Source of the DNA: Deltaproteobacteria bacterium
GTDB taxonomy: Bacteria; Myxococcota_A; Polyangia; Polyangiales; JAFGIB01
DNA: 38,264 bases
Direction of reading: 5' to 3'
Assembly (NCBI GenBank): GCA_016929805.1
Contig: JAFGIB010000273.1
Coordinates: 1 to 38,264 of the forward strand
Below are positions 16,705 through 24,525 of this stretch, in pieces. Within the stretch, counting starts at the first letter, position 1. Each line of letters starts with the position of its first letter. A program made the translations under genes and the position numbers. The notes below the pieces were generated by a model. The model saw only the letters and a program-made list of their open reading frames with translations. It was not told the DNA's origin and searched no databases.

Positions 16705-18332
16705 GTGCGAGATGCTTTATTAGTTCGGTATTATTTTTCTTAATTCTCTTGGCTTACGGTTGTGGGGAGCGCGACGATTTAGCGATACCCGTAGATTTGA
16801 TGCAGCCTCTCGCGCTCGGGCCAAAGGTGGTGTTTATCGACAAGAGTCTTTATAAGGCCTATCTACTTGACGTTACCAAAAAAGAAATCGAGCCGAAGGT
16901 CACCGCGGCCGACCTACCCCCTCGGCCGCTCCTAGTGCAAAAACGCAATCAAGTTGACGAGCTGTTGATCTTGTGCGCGGGCCAACAGGATACCGAAGGA
17001 AAAGAGGAGAAGCCCGCCGCTTTGGCCGTATTAAAAAGCGACGGTGGCGTGAGGAAATACGAGATAGAACGCGGTTTTAACTCGCTGATCCAGTCGCAAG
17101 ACGGCCGATACGTATTTTTATCTGTCCAAGGGCAAACCGAAGATGATCCGACGGCGACCAACACCATCGTCTTACCGCAAAATGTCATGTTTATCGATCT
17201 GGAAAAAAAGCCGTCTGACGAAAGCGCGCGCTTTTCTCTGTTATTGGGAAATTCAATTAGCAACGTACCCACCGGAGTCTCTTTTTCTCCCGAAATGTCC
17301 GTCGCGGGAAAATCCCGGCGCCTTGCGCTTATCCAATCGACCGACATCGTCTGGCTGGTTGACCTGAGCACGCCGGACAGCCCTCCGATCTTCATTCAGC
17401 CGAATGTCGGCCAGCAGTTCAGCTTCGAACAAGCTTTGTTTGATGAGAAAAAGAAACGGCTTTTCCTTCGCGGAAGCAATACCGATACGATTAATATCTT
17501 GGACTTCGCGGAGGATACCGACGCGTCGTCTGCCACGGACATGCTTCCCTTGCCTGTTCTCAGAGATCCGCGTTTGGTCGCCCAGGGGCCGTCGGACATG
17601 GCGTTGTACACCGTCGGTGACCGGACCTATCTTCTCGTGGTCTCTAATGGAAGCAACGTGGCGACCATCATCGATACCGATTCGAGCACCGTGGCTACGG
17701 TAGCTTTGCCGGTTGTCGCGAATCGAATCTTGATGTTCTCCTCGACCGCGGCCTCCGAAAGCGAAGCGCCGTCTGCTCAAGCGTTGCTCTACAATCATGG
17801 CGGCCAGTACAATGTCGTAACCTTTATCGACCTCGCGAACATCGATCTCGAGGGAACGGAGAGACTCAAAGCGGAAAGCGTCGAATCCGTTTACTTTGAC
17901 ACGTACTTCGATCAACTCTCGGTTGTGCCGAATGGCAATATAGTCGTGCTGATAAATACAAACGGAAAGCAGGTCTCGCTTCTCGATCTGGCCGAGCGCA
18001 ATGTTTTTCCGATCAAAACCCCGTCTCAAATGAAAGTCATAGCCGATTCGAGAGTCAACAAGCTGTGGTTCGAACCGCGAACAAACGATCAGAATAACGA
18101 CCGATTGGTCTATCTCGATCTGGAGACATTCTCGAGCGAGGATGTCCGGCTCGATAGTCAAATCGAACACGCGCTTCTCGTCGGAACAGAGGCGGAAGCG
18201 CAAATCGCAATCGTTCATCCCAGCAGCATTGGATACGTAACGGTTCTCGACGCCAAGTCTCCCAGCCGAAAAAGCGCTGTCTCGGTTGAGGGGTTCTTTA
18301 TCTCCCACGTTCTGGATCGAGGTGAACCATGA
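16701..18332 (+). CDS. Beta-propeller-like lipoprotein, module B second gene
   Basis: This 543-aa lipoprotein has signal and lipobox LAYGC (Cys21). The start overlaps the previous stop (ATGA), and its own stop overlaps the next start in the same way. The body has repeated beta units such as KVVFIDKSLYKAYLLDV, GQFSF-type strands and KQVSLLDLAERNVFPI. It is the paralogue of the protein at 2653, with matching order of motifs and a shared terminal PSRK region, but lacks that protein's highly acidic insert. The context suggests a complex of two lipoproteins with the outer-membrane barrel encoded next. The long open frame on the opposite strand (17253-18308) is antisense to this gene and not credible. 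Confidence 0.85.
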   Translation: MSARCFISSVLFFLILLAYGCGERDDLAIPVDLMQPLALGPKVVFIDKSLYKAYLLDVTKKEIEPKVTAADLPPRPLLVQKRNQVDELLILCAGQQDTEGKEEKPAALAVLKSDGGVRKYEIERGFNSLIQSQDGRYVFLSVQGQTEDDPTATNTIVLPQNVMFIDLEKKPSDESARFSLLLGNSISNVPTGVSFSPEMSVAGKSRRLALIQSTDIVWLVDLSTPDSPPIFIQPNVGQQFSFEQALFDEKKKRLFLRGSNTDTINILDFAEDTDASSATDMLPLPVLRDPRLVAQGPSDMALYTVGDRTYLLVVSNGSNVATIIDTDSSTVATVALPVVANRILMFSSTAASESEAPSAQALLYNHGGQYNVVTFIDLANIDLEGTERLKAESVESVYFDTYFDQLSVVPNGNIVVLINTNGKQVSLLDLAERNVFPIKTPSQMKVIADSRVNKLWFEPRTNDQNNDRLVYLDLETFSSEDVRLDSQIEHALLVGTEAEAQIAIVHPSSIGYVTVLDAKSPSRKSAVSVEGFFISHVLDRGEP

Positions 18333-19342
18333 TCAGCAACATGACGCAGCTATCCTACTATTTGACGGCAATACTACTGATTGTTCCGAGTGCCGCTGCG
18401 GGCCAAAACGACCAGAGCGCGGAAAAATCTGAACAGGAAGAAAATAAAAGGGAGGAGGACCTAGTCGGGGATACGCGGCAAACGAAACCGGAGCGAGAAG
18501 AGACGGAACAGAAAGCGAGTTCCGAAGAGCAAGCCGAAACCGCGGCAGTAAAAGACCTGGAGGTAAACACGAATAGAGCGGAAATCGAATCCAGACCGCA
18601 AACGCAGATCCAAGAGAATAATACGCAAACAAAACAATTTGAGTTACAGAATCAAAGCGACCGGCGCGTGGATGGGTCAACCGAGCCCGACCCCGACAGC
18701 GGAAACACTGATCCGCTCATCGCTTTAGGCTTGGAAATCGATACGATTTGGAATACCGACCCCGGGTTTGATCTATTTTCGGAAGATGACGTATCGACCC
18801 AAGTGGGTTTCTGGTTTAGTTACGATTTGTTTTCCATAACGCGAGAGATCGTTTTCGTTGGCGAGATCGGTCTCGGCATCGGCGGCGTAGAAGATCAACC
18901 GCAAAAAAACCTTGACCTTTCGTGGACTATGACCAGCGTTCGAGCTTATCTCGCGGCAAATCTTCGGTATAAGCTCTTTTCGTGGATCTATCCCCACCTA
19001 AGAGTTGCGGGTGGTGCGTGCTTCGGGAGCATGGAATTTCAGTTGAGAGATGACCCCAATCGGATTCAGTCAGCGGACGAAAACACGACCTCGCCCTTTG
19101 GAAACATCGGTGCGGGAATTACCCTTCAGACCCCTAACCGAATGTTCGAGAATAGTAGTGGTGCCTTTGCTTCGCTTTCGCTCGGGCTATTAATAGAAGC
19201 CGGTTACACGATGGCTTCACCCATGTCGCTTTCTCTTGAAACCGCGACGGAAGATGATCAGATAGAAAAACGAATTGCCGGGCTGGGTGATCTCGATTTA
19301 TCCGGTCCCTATGTTCGAACGTCGGTGATGGTTCGGTTCTAA
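18329..19342 (+). CDS. Outer-membrane beta-barrel protein with acidic leader
   Basis: This 337-aa product has a signal peptide (about 1-25, ending SAAAG). A Glu/Gln/Lys/Thr-rich disordered stretch follows (about 26-120). The rest is a barrel-like domain of alternating strands (LIALGLEIDTIWNT, VGFWFSYDLFSI, VFVGEIGLGIGG) ending in the aromatic C-terminal strand RTSVMVRF, a usual signal for outer-membrane insertion. It overlaps the upstream lipoprotein gene by 4 bp; aroB starts 22 bp downstream. No specific family recognised. I infer that it serves the two propeller lipoproteins at the outer membrane. Confidence 0.8.
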   Translation: MISNMTQLSYYLTAILLIVPSAAAGQNDQSAEKSEQEENKREEDLVGDTRQTKPEREETEQKASSEEQAETAAVKDLEVNTNRAEIESRPQTQIQENNTQTKQFELQNQSDRRVDGSTEPDPDSGNTDPLIALGLEIDTIWNTDPGFDLFSEDDVSTQVGFWFSYDLFSITREIVFVGEIGLGIGGVEDQPQKNLDLSWTMTSVRAYLAANLRYKLFSWIYPHLRVAGGACFGSMEFQLRDDPNRIQSADENTTSPFGNIGAGITLQTPNRMFENSSGAFASLSLGLLIEAGYTMASPMSLSLETATEDDQIEKRIAGLGDLDLSGPYVRTSVMVRF

Positions 19343-19364
19343 GGCTAGAAACAGTCTACTCGCA

Positions 19365-20459
19365 ATGCGCAAAGTTACCGTAGAGTTAGGCGATCGCGCT
19401 TACGATATCCTAATCGATCATCACTCGCTGTCAAAAATCGGGCTTGAGCTGTCAAAACGCGTGCAACCGTCACAGGTGGCGGTAGTGAGTGACGAAACAG
19501 TGGCGGCGCTGTACAGCGAACAGGTACTTCGCTCCCTCGACAAAGTCGGTATTAAGGCGACAAGAATCACCTTTCCAGCGGGCGAGAAATCAAAATCTCT
19601 GGTCGAGTACGGGCGGCTTATCGATCGGATGATAGAAAGGGGAATAGACCGAAAAAGCGCCGTAATAGCTCTTGGAGGAGGTGTTACCGGCGATCTCGCG
19701 GGTTTTGCATCAGCATGCTACATGCGCGGGATATCCTATGTGCAAGCTCCGACCTCATTACTCGCCATGGTGGACAGCTCCGTGGGCGGCAAAACCGGAA
19801 TCGATCATCCGCTGGCTAAAAACCTCATCGGAGCCTTTTATCAACCGCGCTTGGTTTTCGCGGACACGGCCACGCTCGACACCCTTCCCGCGGTCGAATT
19901 TCACTCGGGAATGGCTGAGGCGATAAAGCACGGCGTAATTCGCGATAGCGGCTACTTCAGCTTTATAGAGAACAACCGAGAAGCGATTTTGAATCGCGAT
20001 CCAGAGGTAATGGAATATTTGATCGCGAAAAGCTGCCAGATAAAAGCCGAAGTAGTCGGAGCGGACGAACGCGAAGCGGGCTTTCGCGCAATCCTCAACT
20101 TCGGCCATACCGCGGGTCACGCCATTGAGGCTCTTACGAACTACAAAGGTTATCGACACGGAGAAGCCGTCTCCGTGGGGATGGTGATAGCCTCACAGAT
20201 CGCTCGCGAGGTCTGCGGCTTTTCGAAAGAAGAAACAGCTCGGCTACGCGATGTTCTTAATCAAGTTAAGCTTCCGACCACACTAGCGGCAGCCCCGGAA
20301 TTAAGTGCCGAATCGATCCTAAAAGCCATGTACAGCGATAAAAAAACGGAAGGTGGAACGTTGCGTTTCGTGCTTCCCGTTCGAATAGGAGAAACGCAGA
20401 TCGTACAAGTCACCGACGAAGCGCTGATAAAAAGCGCGATAGAATCGGTCAGCTACTAA
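19365..20459 (+). CDS. aroB: 3-dehydroquinate synthase
   Basis: AroB converts DAHP to 3-dehydroquinate, the second step of the shikimate pathway, using NAD and a divalent metal. The 364-aa length is normal. Motifs are clear: the NAD-binding GGGVTGDLAGF (about 104-114), PTSLLAMVDSSVGGKTGID (about 129-147), GMAEAIKHG (metal-ligand Glu185), NFGHTAGHAIE and the RHGEAVSVGM His. The start at 19365 puts it 22 bp after the barrel gene, so it is probably the last gene of the module B operon. No other shikimate gene is adjacent; tyrA is about 14 kb away. The end of the gene lies in a short 16-bp tandem duplication. Confidence 0.97.
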   Translation: MRKVTVELGDRAYDILIDHHSLSKIGLELSKRVQPSQVAVVSDETVAALYSEQVLRSLDKVGIKATRITFPAGEKSKSLVEYGRLIDRMIERGIDRKSAVIALGGGVTGDLAGFASACYMRGISYVQAPTSLLAMVDSSVGGKTGIDHPLAKNLIGAFYQPRLVFADTATLDTLPAVEFHSGMAEAIKHGVIRDSGYFSFIENNREAILNRDPEVMEYLIAKSCQIKAEVVGADEREAGFRAILNFGHTAGHAIEALTNYKGYRHGEAVSVGMVIASQIAREVCGFSKEETARLRDVLNQVKLPTTLAAAPELSAESILKAMYSDKKTEGGTLRFVLPVRIGETQIVQVTDEALIKSAIESVSY

Positions 20460-20489
20460 CACGGGAGAGCGGCAACACGGGAGAGCGAC
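20458..20489 (+). repeat. 16-bp tandem duplication at the end of aroB
   Basis: AACACGGGAGAGCGGC (20458-20473) is followed by AACACGGGAGAGCGAC (20474-20489), with a partial third copy starting AACAGG. The first unit includes two bases of the aroB stop codon. It looks like slippage or a small duplication. Confidence 0.7.
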
Positions 20490-20785
20490 AACAGGATTCA
20501 GCTTTTCGTCAAGCCGGGCAAACATTTTTCATGTTTTTACTTATATTCTATTTTTAAAAAGCGAACCGAGTCGAGTTGGTATTTCTCGCAGTAACAGGTC
20601 ACGAAGTAACTTTTTTGAGTATTTTCCACTACATATACTTATATCTTCATTAGATGTAAGCAAACAGCATCTAACTTTTCTCGGTCGTGTCGCTCTGGAT
20701 TGCCGAAAGTTTGGCCTATTTATCCATTTTTATATGGAATTGTTTGTAAAACAACCGTACACTGTGCCATTGTCAATGTAGGACG
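20490..20785. other. AT-rich spacer upstream of the murein endopeptidase gene
   Basis: This region is clearly AT-richer than its neighbours and has no gene. It holds a small hairpin, TCCAT/ATGGA at 20723-20738, and another AT-rich inverted pair just after it. The promoter of the endopeptidase gene should lie here; I could not fix the boxes. Confidence 0.4.
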
Positions 20786-21640
20786 ATGGCGTTCATCAAT
20801 AAGAGCTGTGGTATCCGTCTTCTTTGCACCATTGGAATCGTCTTATCGGTTTTTATGGTCACGTGCTCCGGATCGCAGGGTTCAATTGAGGTGGAACCTG
20901 AATGGATCCGATTGCCGACCCAGATCATTCGCAGCGAGCTATCGACCGATTTAGGTGTTTTTTTTCCAAATTCCGACCTTAGGCTACAAGCGGTAGGCAA
21001 TCCCAACCAACGCGTCGACGATCCGTCAACCGACCGTAGCGCCTATTTACTCAACGCGACGCGATTGCCGCCCTTGGCTTTCGGCTACCGAGTGATGAAT
21101 CCGGCGATGGCGCGAAACTACGGTACCTACGAATTGGTTGAGCTTGTTCGCCAGGTAGGCGACCGCTTCGATCAGGTATATCCCGGCCGTGAATTTCGGG
21201 TTGGAGACCTCTCCAAACAAGGGGGGGGGACGATTCGGGAAAGCAATGGTAAGCGGGTACACAGCAGTCATCGCAACGGTCTCGATGTCGACGTCAATTT
21301 GCTTTACACCGATTGTCGCGACACTGATTCGTGGCATAACCCGTCATGCCCACAGGATACGAAAAAGAATCTCGAACTACTGAGGTCGTTTATTCGAAGC
21401 GGCCCCGATCCGGATGAGTCGATAGTCGATTCGATATACGTTAGTAAAGATTTTCTAGAGCAAGCCTGCAGCTACACTAATGCGTCTCCAACGAGAAAAG
21501 AACGCTATCAAGAGGTATTGCGCTATCTTAACGCTCGGGAGGAGCACGTCACCCATTTCCACCTGCGTATCAAATGCCCGGGAAACAGCCTCCGATGCCC
21601 GCCGCCCAGACCGCTTCCGAAACGTGATGTGTGTCGATAA
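20786..21640 (+). CDS. mepA: Penicillin-insensitive murein endopeptidase-like lipoprotein (M74)
   Basis: This 284-aa product has a signal sequence with a lipobox-like VTC (Cys27). The catalytic core matches the M74/MepA family: HSSHRNGLDVDV (His162 and Asp169 spaced as in MepA H113/D120) and a later HFHLRIKC with the third zinc His (about 257-259). The family cuts the D-Ala-mDAP cross-bridges of peptidoglycan and is not blocked by beta-lactams. Here a lipid anchor would hold it to a membrane facing the wall. The tail is Cys/Pro rich. It is a single-gene unit, with an AT-rich gap before and REP-like sequence after. The symbol reflects family membership, not proven orthology. Confidence 0.85.
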   Translation: MAFINKSCGIRLLCTIGIVLSVFMVTCSGSQGSIEVEPEWIRLPTQIIRSELSTDLGVFFPNSDLRLQAVGNPNQRVDDPSTDRSAYLLNATRLPPLAFGYRVMNPAMARNYGTYELVELVRQVGDRFDQVYPGREFRVGDLSKQGGGTIRESNGKRVHSSHRNGLDVDVNLLYTDCRDTDSWHNPSCPQDTKKNLELLRSFIRSGPDPDESIVDSIYVSKDFLEQACSYTNASPTRKERYQEVLRYLNAREEHVTHFHLRIKCPGNSLRCPPPRPLPKRDVCR

Positions 21641-21668
21641 TCTCAGATTTACTCCGACAGACCTTTCA

Positions 21669-21762
21669 CAACGTTAAGGCAAACCCGTCATTTCGAGTAA
21701 CGCGAGCTATTCGGACCGTTCTTCTCGGCAACGACGGAGAAGTAACTCGAAAGGATTCGAGT
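21669..21762. repeat. Solo MITE-type terminus plus REP-like half-unit and hairpin
   Basis: CAACGTTAAGG (21668-21678) matches the right terminus of the MITE-like family but has no left arm. GTCATTTCGAGTAACGCGAG follows at 21687-21706, like the REP-type unit at 8165. ACTCGAA/TTCGAGT (21745-21751 and 21756-21762) forms a 7-bp stem. The set is repeat debris between two genes. Confidence 0.45.
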
Positions 21763-21878
21763 GAATAACCCTTTAAACCGCGAACTATTTTCCGACGTTT
21801 TCACCGGTAGCCGGCAACAAATGTATTGAATAAATTAAATAACAATTCTCGGAATCCGAGTGTCCTAGTAAAAAAGCA

Positions 21879-23903
21879 ATGAAAACGAAAAACTATCTTT
21901 TTTCTCTCCGTCACTATTGTATCGCTTTGTTTTTTTCTATTGTTTCGTGCGATTCCGGCGAGACGTGGGAATGCGTCGTCGAACAAGGCGTAACTCCGAA
22001 ATTCGCTCGGCGCATCGGATGCGAATCTGATTTTTTTGCGTTGTCCTCCCAACCTTTAGACGCGTCTATTCCTGGCGCAGCCTCGATAAAAACGGTAATC
22101 GATCGATCGGATGGAAATAAGCTCTATTTTCAAAACAGCTCCCTGTATCAAATCCATTGGAATTTTGCCCGCGAACACCTTTCGGGAAACGACAAACCGA
22201 TCGTTCCGGAGCTCGCGGATTTTAACCTAACCGAGTACTACAGTTCGGACCGTCGTTTTGTCCTCGGCGCCGTCACCTACTACGAGGAACCCGGAGTTTG
22301 GGCCTATGAAATCGCCCCGTACGATACGGCCGACGCTGAAATGGTAGCCTCGGCGTACGGCGAGATAGCCGATTCCGTATATTTCGGAGAGGATCTCTAT
22401 TTCCATCCGACGTCACAAATGGTTGCCGATATCGCCGACGAGCTGCCCGATTCCGTTAAGGTCATTACGACCGACGAGTTATATAAAGGTATCGACTATC
22501 AACCGCTTAATCTTGGTAAGAGCTGCGGTAAGCTACGTTTCATATCGGCCGCGGCGCTGGAAACCGAATACGTCGATTTTAGAGAAATCGTAGTTCTCGA
22601 CAACGTACCGAATGACATCTCGGTTGTAATGGGCATCATTACCGAGGAATTCCAGACGCCGTTGTCCCATGTCAACGTCCTATCGCAGAACCGCGGAACC
22701 CCAAATATGGGCTTGAGAGAAGCGTACAAAAACGCGAAACTCCGCGCGCTAGAAGGCGAATGGGTTTGCCTCGAGGTCCGAGCCTTCGACTATTCGATCG
22801 ATGGGGTTACCAAGGAGGAAGCGGACGACTGGTGGGAATTGCATAAGCCTGAAGAGGTACAAATTCCCGAGCTCGATCTCACGGTGAGCGACCTTCGAGA
22901 TATCGAAGATGTGCTCGACCTCGAGCTCGGACTGAAAGAAGCGCTGGCAATAGCCATTCCCGCGTTTGGAGGAAAAGCGAGTCACTTTAGCGCTTTGACA
23001 GCAATCGGCGAAAAGGTTCCGACGCCGAAAGCTTTCGCTATTCCGGTCTATTATTACTGGCAATTTATGGAGCAAAACGGCTTCCACGAACAAATTGCGG
23101 AGATGCTCGAGGACGAAGAATTCAAGAACGACGCGAATGTCCGGTCCCTACGCCTTCAGCGCTTGAGAGACGATATGCGTTCAGCGCCGGTTGATCCGGA
23201 ATTTCAAGAGGCGCTGCTGGACAAAATCGAGAAAGATTACCTGGGAATTCGTATGCGCTTTCGTTCCAGCACAAACTCCGAAGATCTCGGCGGCTTTACC
23301 GGAGCCGGACTTTATACCTCGCAGAGCGGCGATCCAAATGACGAAGATTTTCCCGTCTTCGATGCCGTAAGAGAGGTCTGGTCGAGTGTATGGAACTTCC
23401 GGGCTTTTGAAGAACGAACCTACCGCAGCATCGATCACCACAAAGTCGGTATGGCGCTCTTGGTGCATAACTCCTTTGTGGACGAAGAGGCGAACGGCGT
23501 CGCTCTCACGAGTAATCCCTTTGACACCTCGGGAATGGTTCCCGGATTCTATATCAACGTGCAAGTGGGTGAGGCGTCGGTGGTCCAGCCGAGCCCGGAA
23601 ATAACCACGGACCAATTCGTGTATCAATTCGACATGCCCAATCATCCGATCCTCTTTATCGCTCATTCGAATCTCATCCCCGAAGGCAAAACTGTTTTAA
23701 CGAATAAGCAGACCTACGACCTCGGCGTCGCGCTGAAGGAGATCCATAAATTCTTTAGCCCGGTGTACGGACGCGACTCCAATCAATGGTACGCCATGGA
23801 CGTAGAGTTCAAATTTGACGATCTCAGCAGCGAAACGCCCGTTCTCTATGTCAAACAAGCGCGACCGCATTTTGGATGGGGACAAGCAGACGATACAAAC
23901 TAA
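21879..23903 (+). CDS. Lipoprotein with phosphohistidine-type and PEP-synthase ATP-grasp domains
   Basis: This 674-aa product has a lipoprotein signal (FFSIVSC, Cys24). The middle holds a swivelling phosphohistidine-type segment, PLSHVNVLSQNRGTPNM, with the candidate His264. The C-terminal half resembles the PPDK/PEP-synthase ATP-binding domain: FGGKASHFSALTA, then MRFRSSTNSEDLGGFTGAGL, SSVWNF and NPFDTSG. The order is phosphohistidine domain first and ATP-grasp last, as in glucan water dikinases, the reverse of PPDK and PEP synthase. It would be exported yet built to use ATP or a similar phosphodonor. Candidate substrates are unknown, and it may be a non-catalytic binding protein. It is transcribed alone. 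Confidence 0.8.
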   Translation: MKTKNYLFSLRHYCIALFFSIVSCDSGETWECVVEQGVTPKFARRIGCESDFFALSSQPLDASIPGAASIKTVIDRSDGNKLYFQNSSLYQIHWNFAREHLSGNDKPIVPELADFNLTEYYSSDRRFVLGAVTYYEEPGVWAYEIAPYDTADAEMVASAYGEIADSVYFGEDLYFHPTSQMVADIADELPDSVKVITTDELYKGIDYQPLNLGKSCGKLRFISAAALETEYVDFREIVVLDNVPNDISVVMGIITEEFQTPLSHVNVLSQNRGTPNMGLREAYKNAKLRALEGEWVCLEVRAFDYSIDGVTKEEADDWWELHKPEEVQIPELDLTVSDLRDIEDVLDLELGLKEALAIAIPAFGGKASHFSALTAIGEKVPTPKAFAIPVYYYWQFMEQNGFHEQIAEMLEDEEFKNDANVRSLRLQRLRDDMRSAPVDPEFQEALLDKIEKDYLGIRMRFRSSTNSEDLGGFTGAGLYTSQSGDPNDEDFPVFDAVREVWSSVWNFRAFEERTYRSIDHHKVGMALLVHNSFVDEEANGVALTSNPFDTSGMVPGFYINVQVGEASVVQPSPEITTDQFVYQFDMPNHPILFIAHSNLIPEGKTVLTNKQTYDLGVALKEIHKFFSPVYGRDSNQWYAMDVEFKFDDLSSETPVLYVKQARPHFGWGQADDTN

Positions 23904-24116
23904 CCCGCTAACACACCAAATCGGCGACCGCCTGGTTGAATCGAGCGAGTCCGAAAAAAATATGGAGATGAATCGTTCGCAAGCAAAATTGGTAGAACAA
24001 TAATAATAAGACGGCGGACGGCCTCCTCGCGAATTATCGTTTTGTCGTCGCTGAAAACGACGCTTACCTTGGAAAACCGGCTAATCAACCCCGTCTCGCT
24101 ATGAAACAAAAGTAGA

Positions 24117-24305
24117 CCTTAACGTTGCAAAAAATCCGTCGGCGTAAAGCGCTTCGCTCGCGAAAAATAGCGCGAACTAAGCACGTGCTCACTTTTTTTG
24201 AACCTCACTTAGGGTGCACAAAGCTCGGGTCCAAAAAAAGTTCCGCGCGCCCTTGTTTCATCGCTTTTTTCGCGTTTCCGCGCGACGTTTTTTACAACGT
24301 TAAGG
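24117..24305. mobile_element. MITE-like element, full-length copy 2
   Basis: This 189-bp element begins CCTTAACGTTGCAAAAA and ends TTTTTTACAACGTTAAGG, with the arms imperfectly complementary throughout. It is flanked by TAGA on both sides (24113-24116 and 24306-24309), a 4-bp target duplication. It is closely similar along its whole length to the copy at 14518. It is non-coding, so movement would depend on a transposase in trans. Confidence 0.85.
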
Positions 24306-24471
24306 TAGATAGTCGAAATACGTGGCGCTATTGTCAGTTGCTATGAAATAGTGGGTAGAATAAAGGTGAAATGAGAAAAAACTTATCGCGGGACTGCCCC
24401 GATCCAGCGGTTGGCTCCTGAGCCCGTGTCGAGACGCTTCCGGCCGCGTCGATTTCCGACTCCTAGGCACT

Positions 24472-24485
24472 CATGTTCCAACATG
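24472..24485. promoter_or_regulatory. Palindrome upstream of the CotH operon, possible operator
   Basis: CATGTT and AACATG flank CC, giving a perfect 6-bp inverted repeat 40 bases before the cotH start. Dyad symmetry at this spot could be an operator or an mRNA hairpin. No regulator gene is near. Confidence 0.3.
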
Positions 24486-24525
24486 CGCGAAGACCGAACA
24501 GACAAAAGGTAAGGTTCTAGACAAA

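Larger units (their letters stand above)
23904..24525. other. Gene-free region upstream of the CotH operon
   Basis: This 622-bp stretch contains a full MITE copy (24117-24305), a GC-rich stem GACGC/GCGTC (about 24432-24450), and the palindrome CATGTT-CC-AACATG (24472-24485), 40 bases before cotH. No gene. The operon promoter and any operator should be in its last 200 bp. Confidence 0.5.

Noticed and set aside
17253-18308. 351-codon open frame on the minus strand
   Set aside because: It is antisense to the well-supported lipoprotein gene at 16701 and lacks any recognisable domain or start signal.
23181-23666. 161-codon minus-strand open frame
   Set aside because: It is antisense to the conserved ATP-grasp region of the lipoprotein at 21879.
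24125-24346. 73-codon open frame inside MITE copy 2
   Set aside because: It arises from the element's sequence. The frame is not kept in the near-identical copy at 14518.
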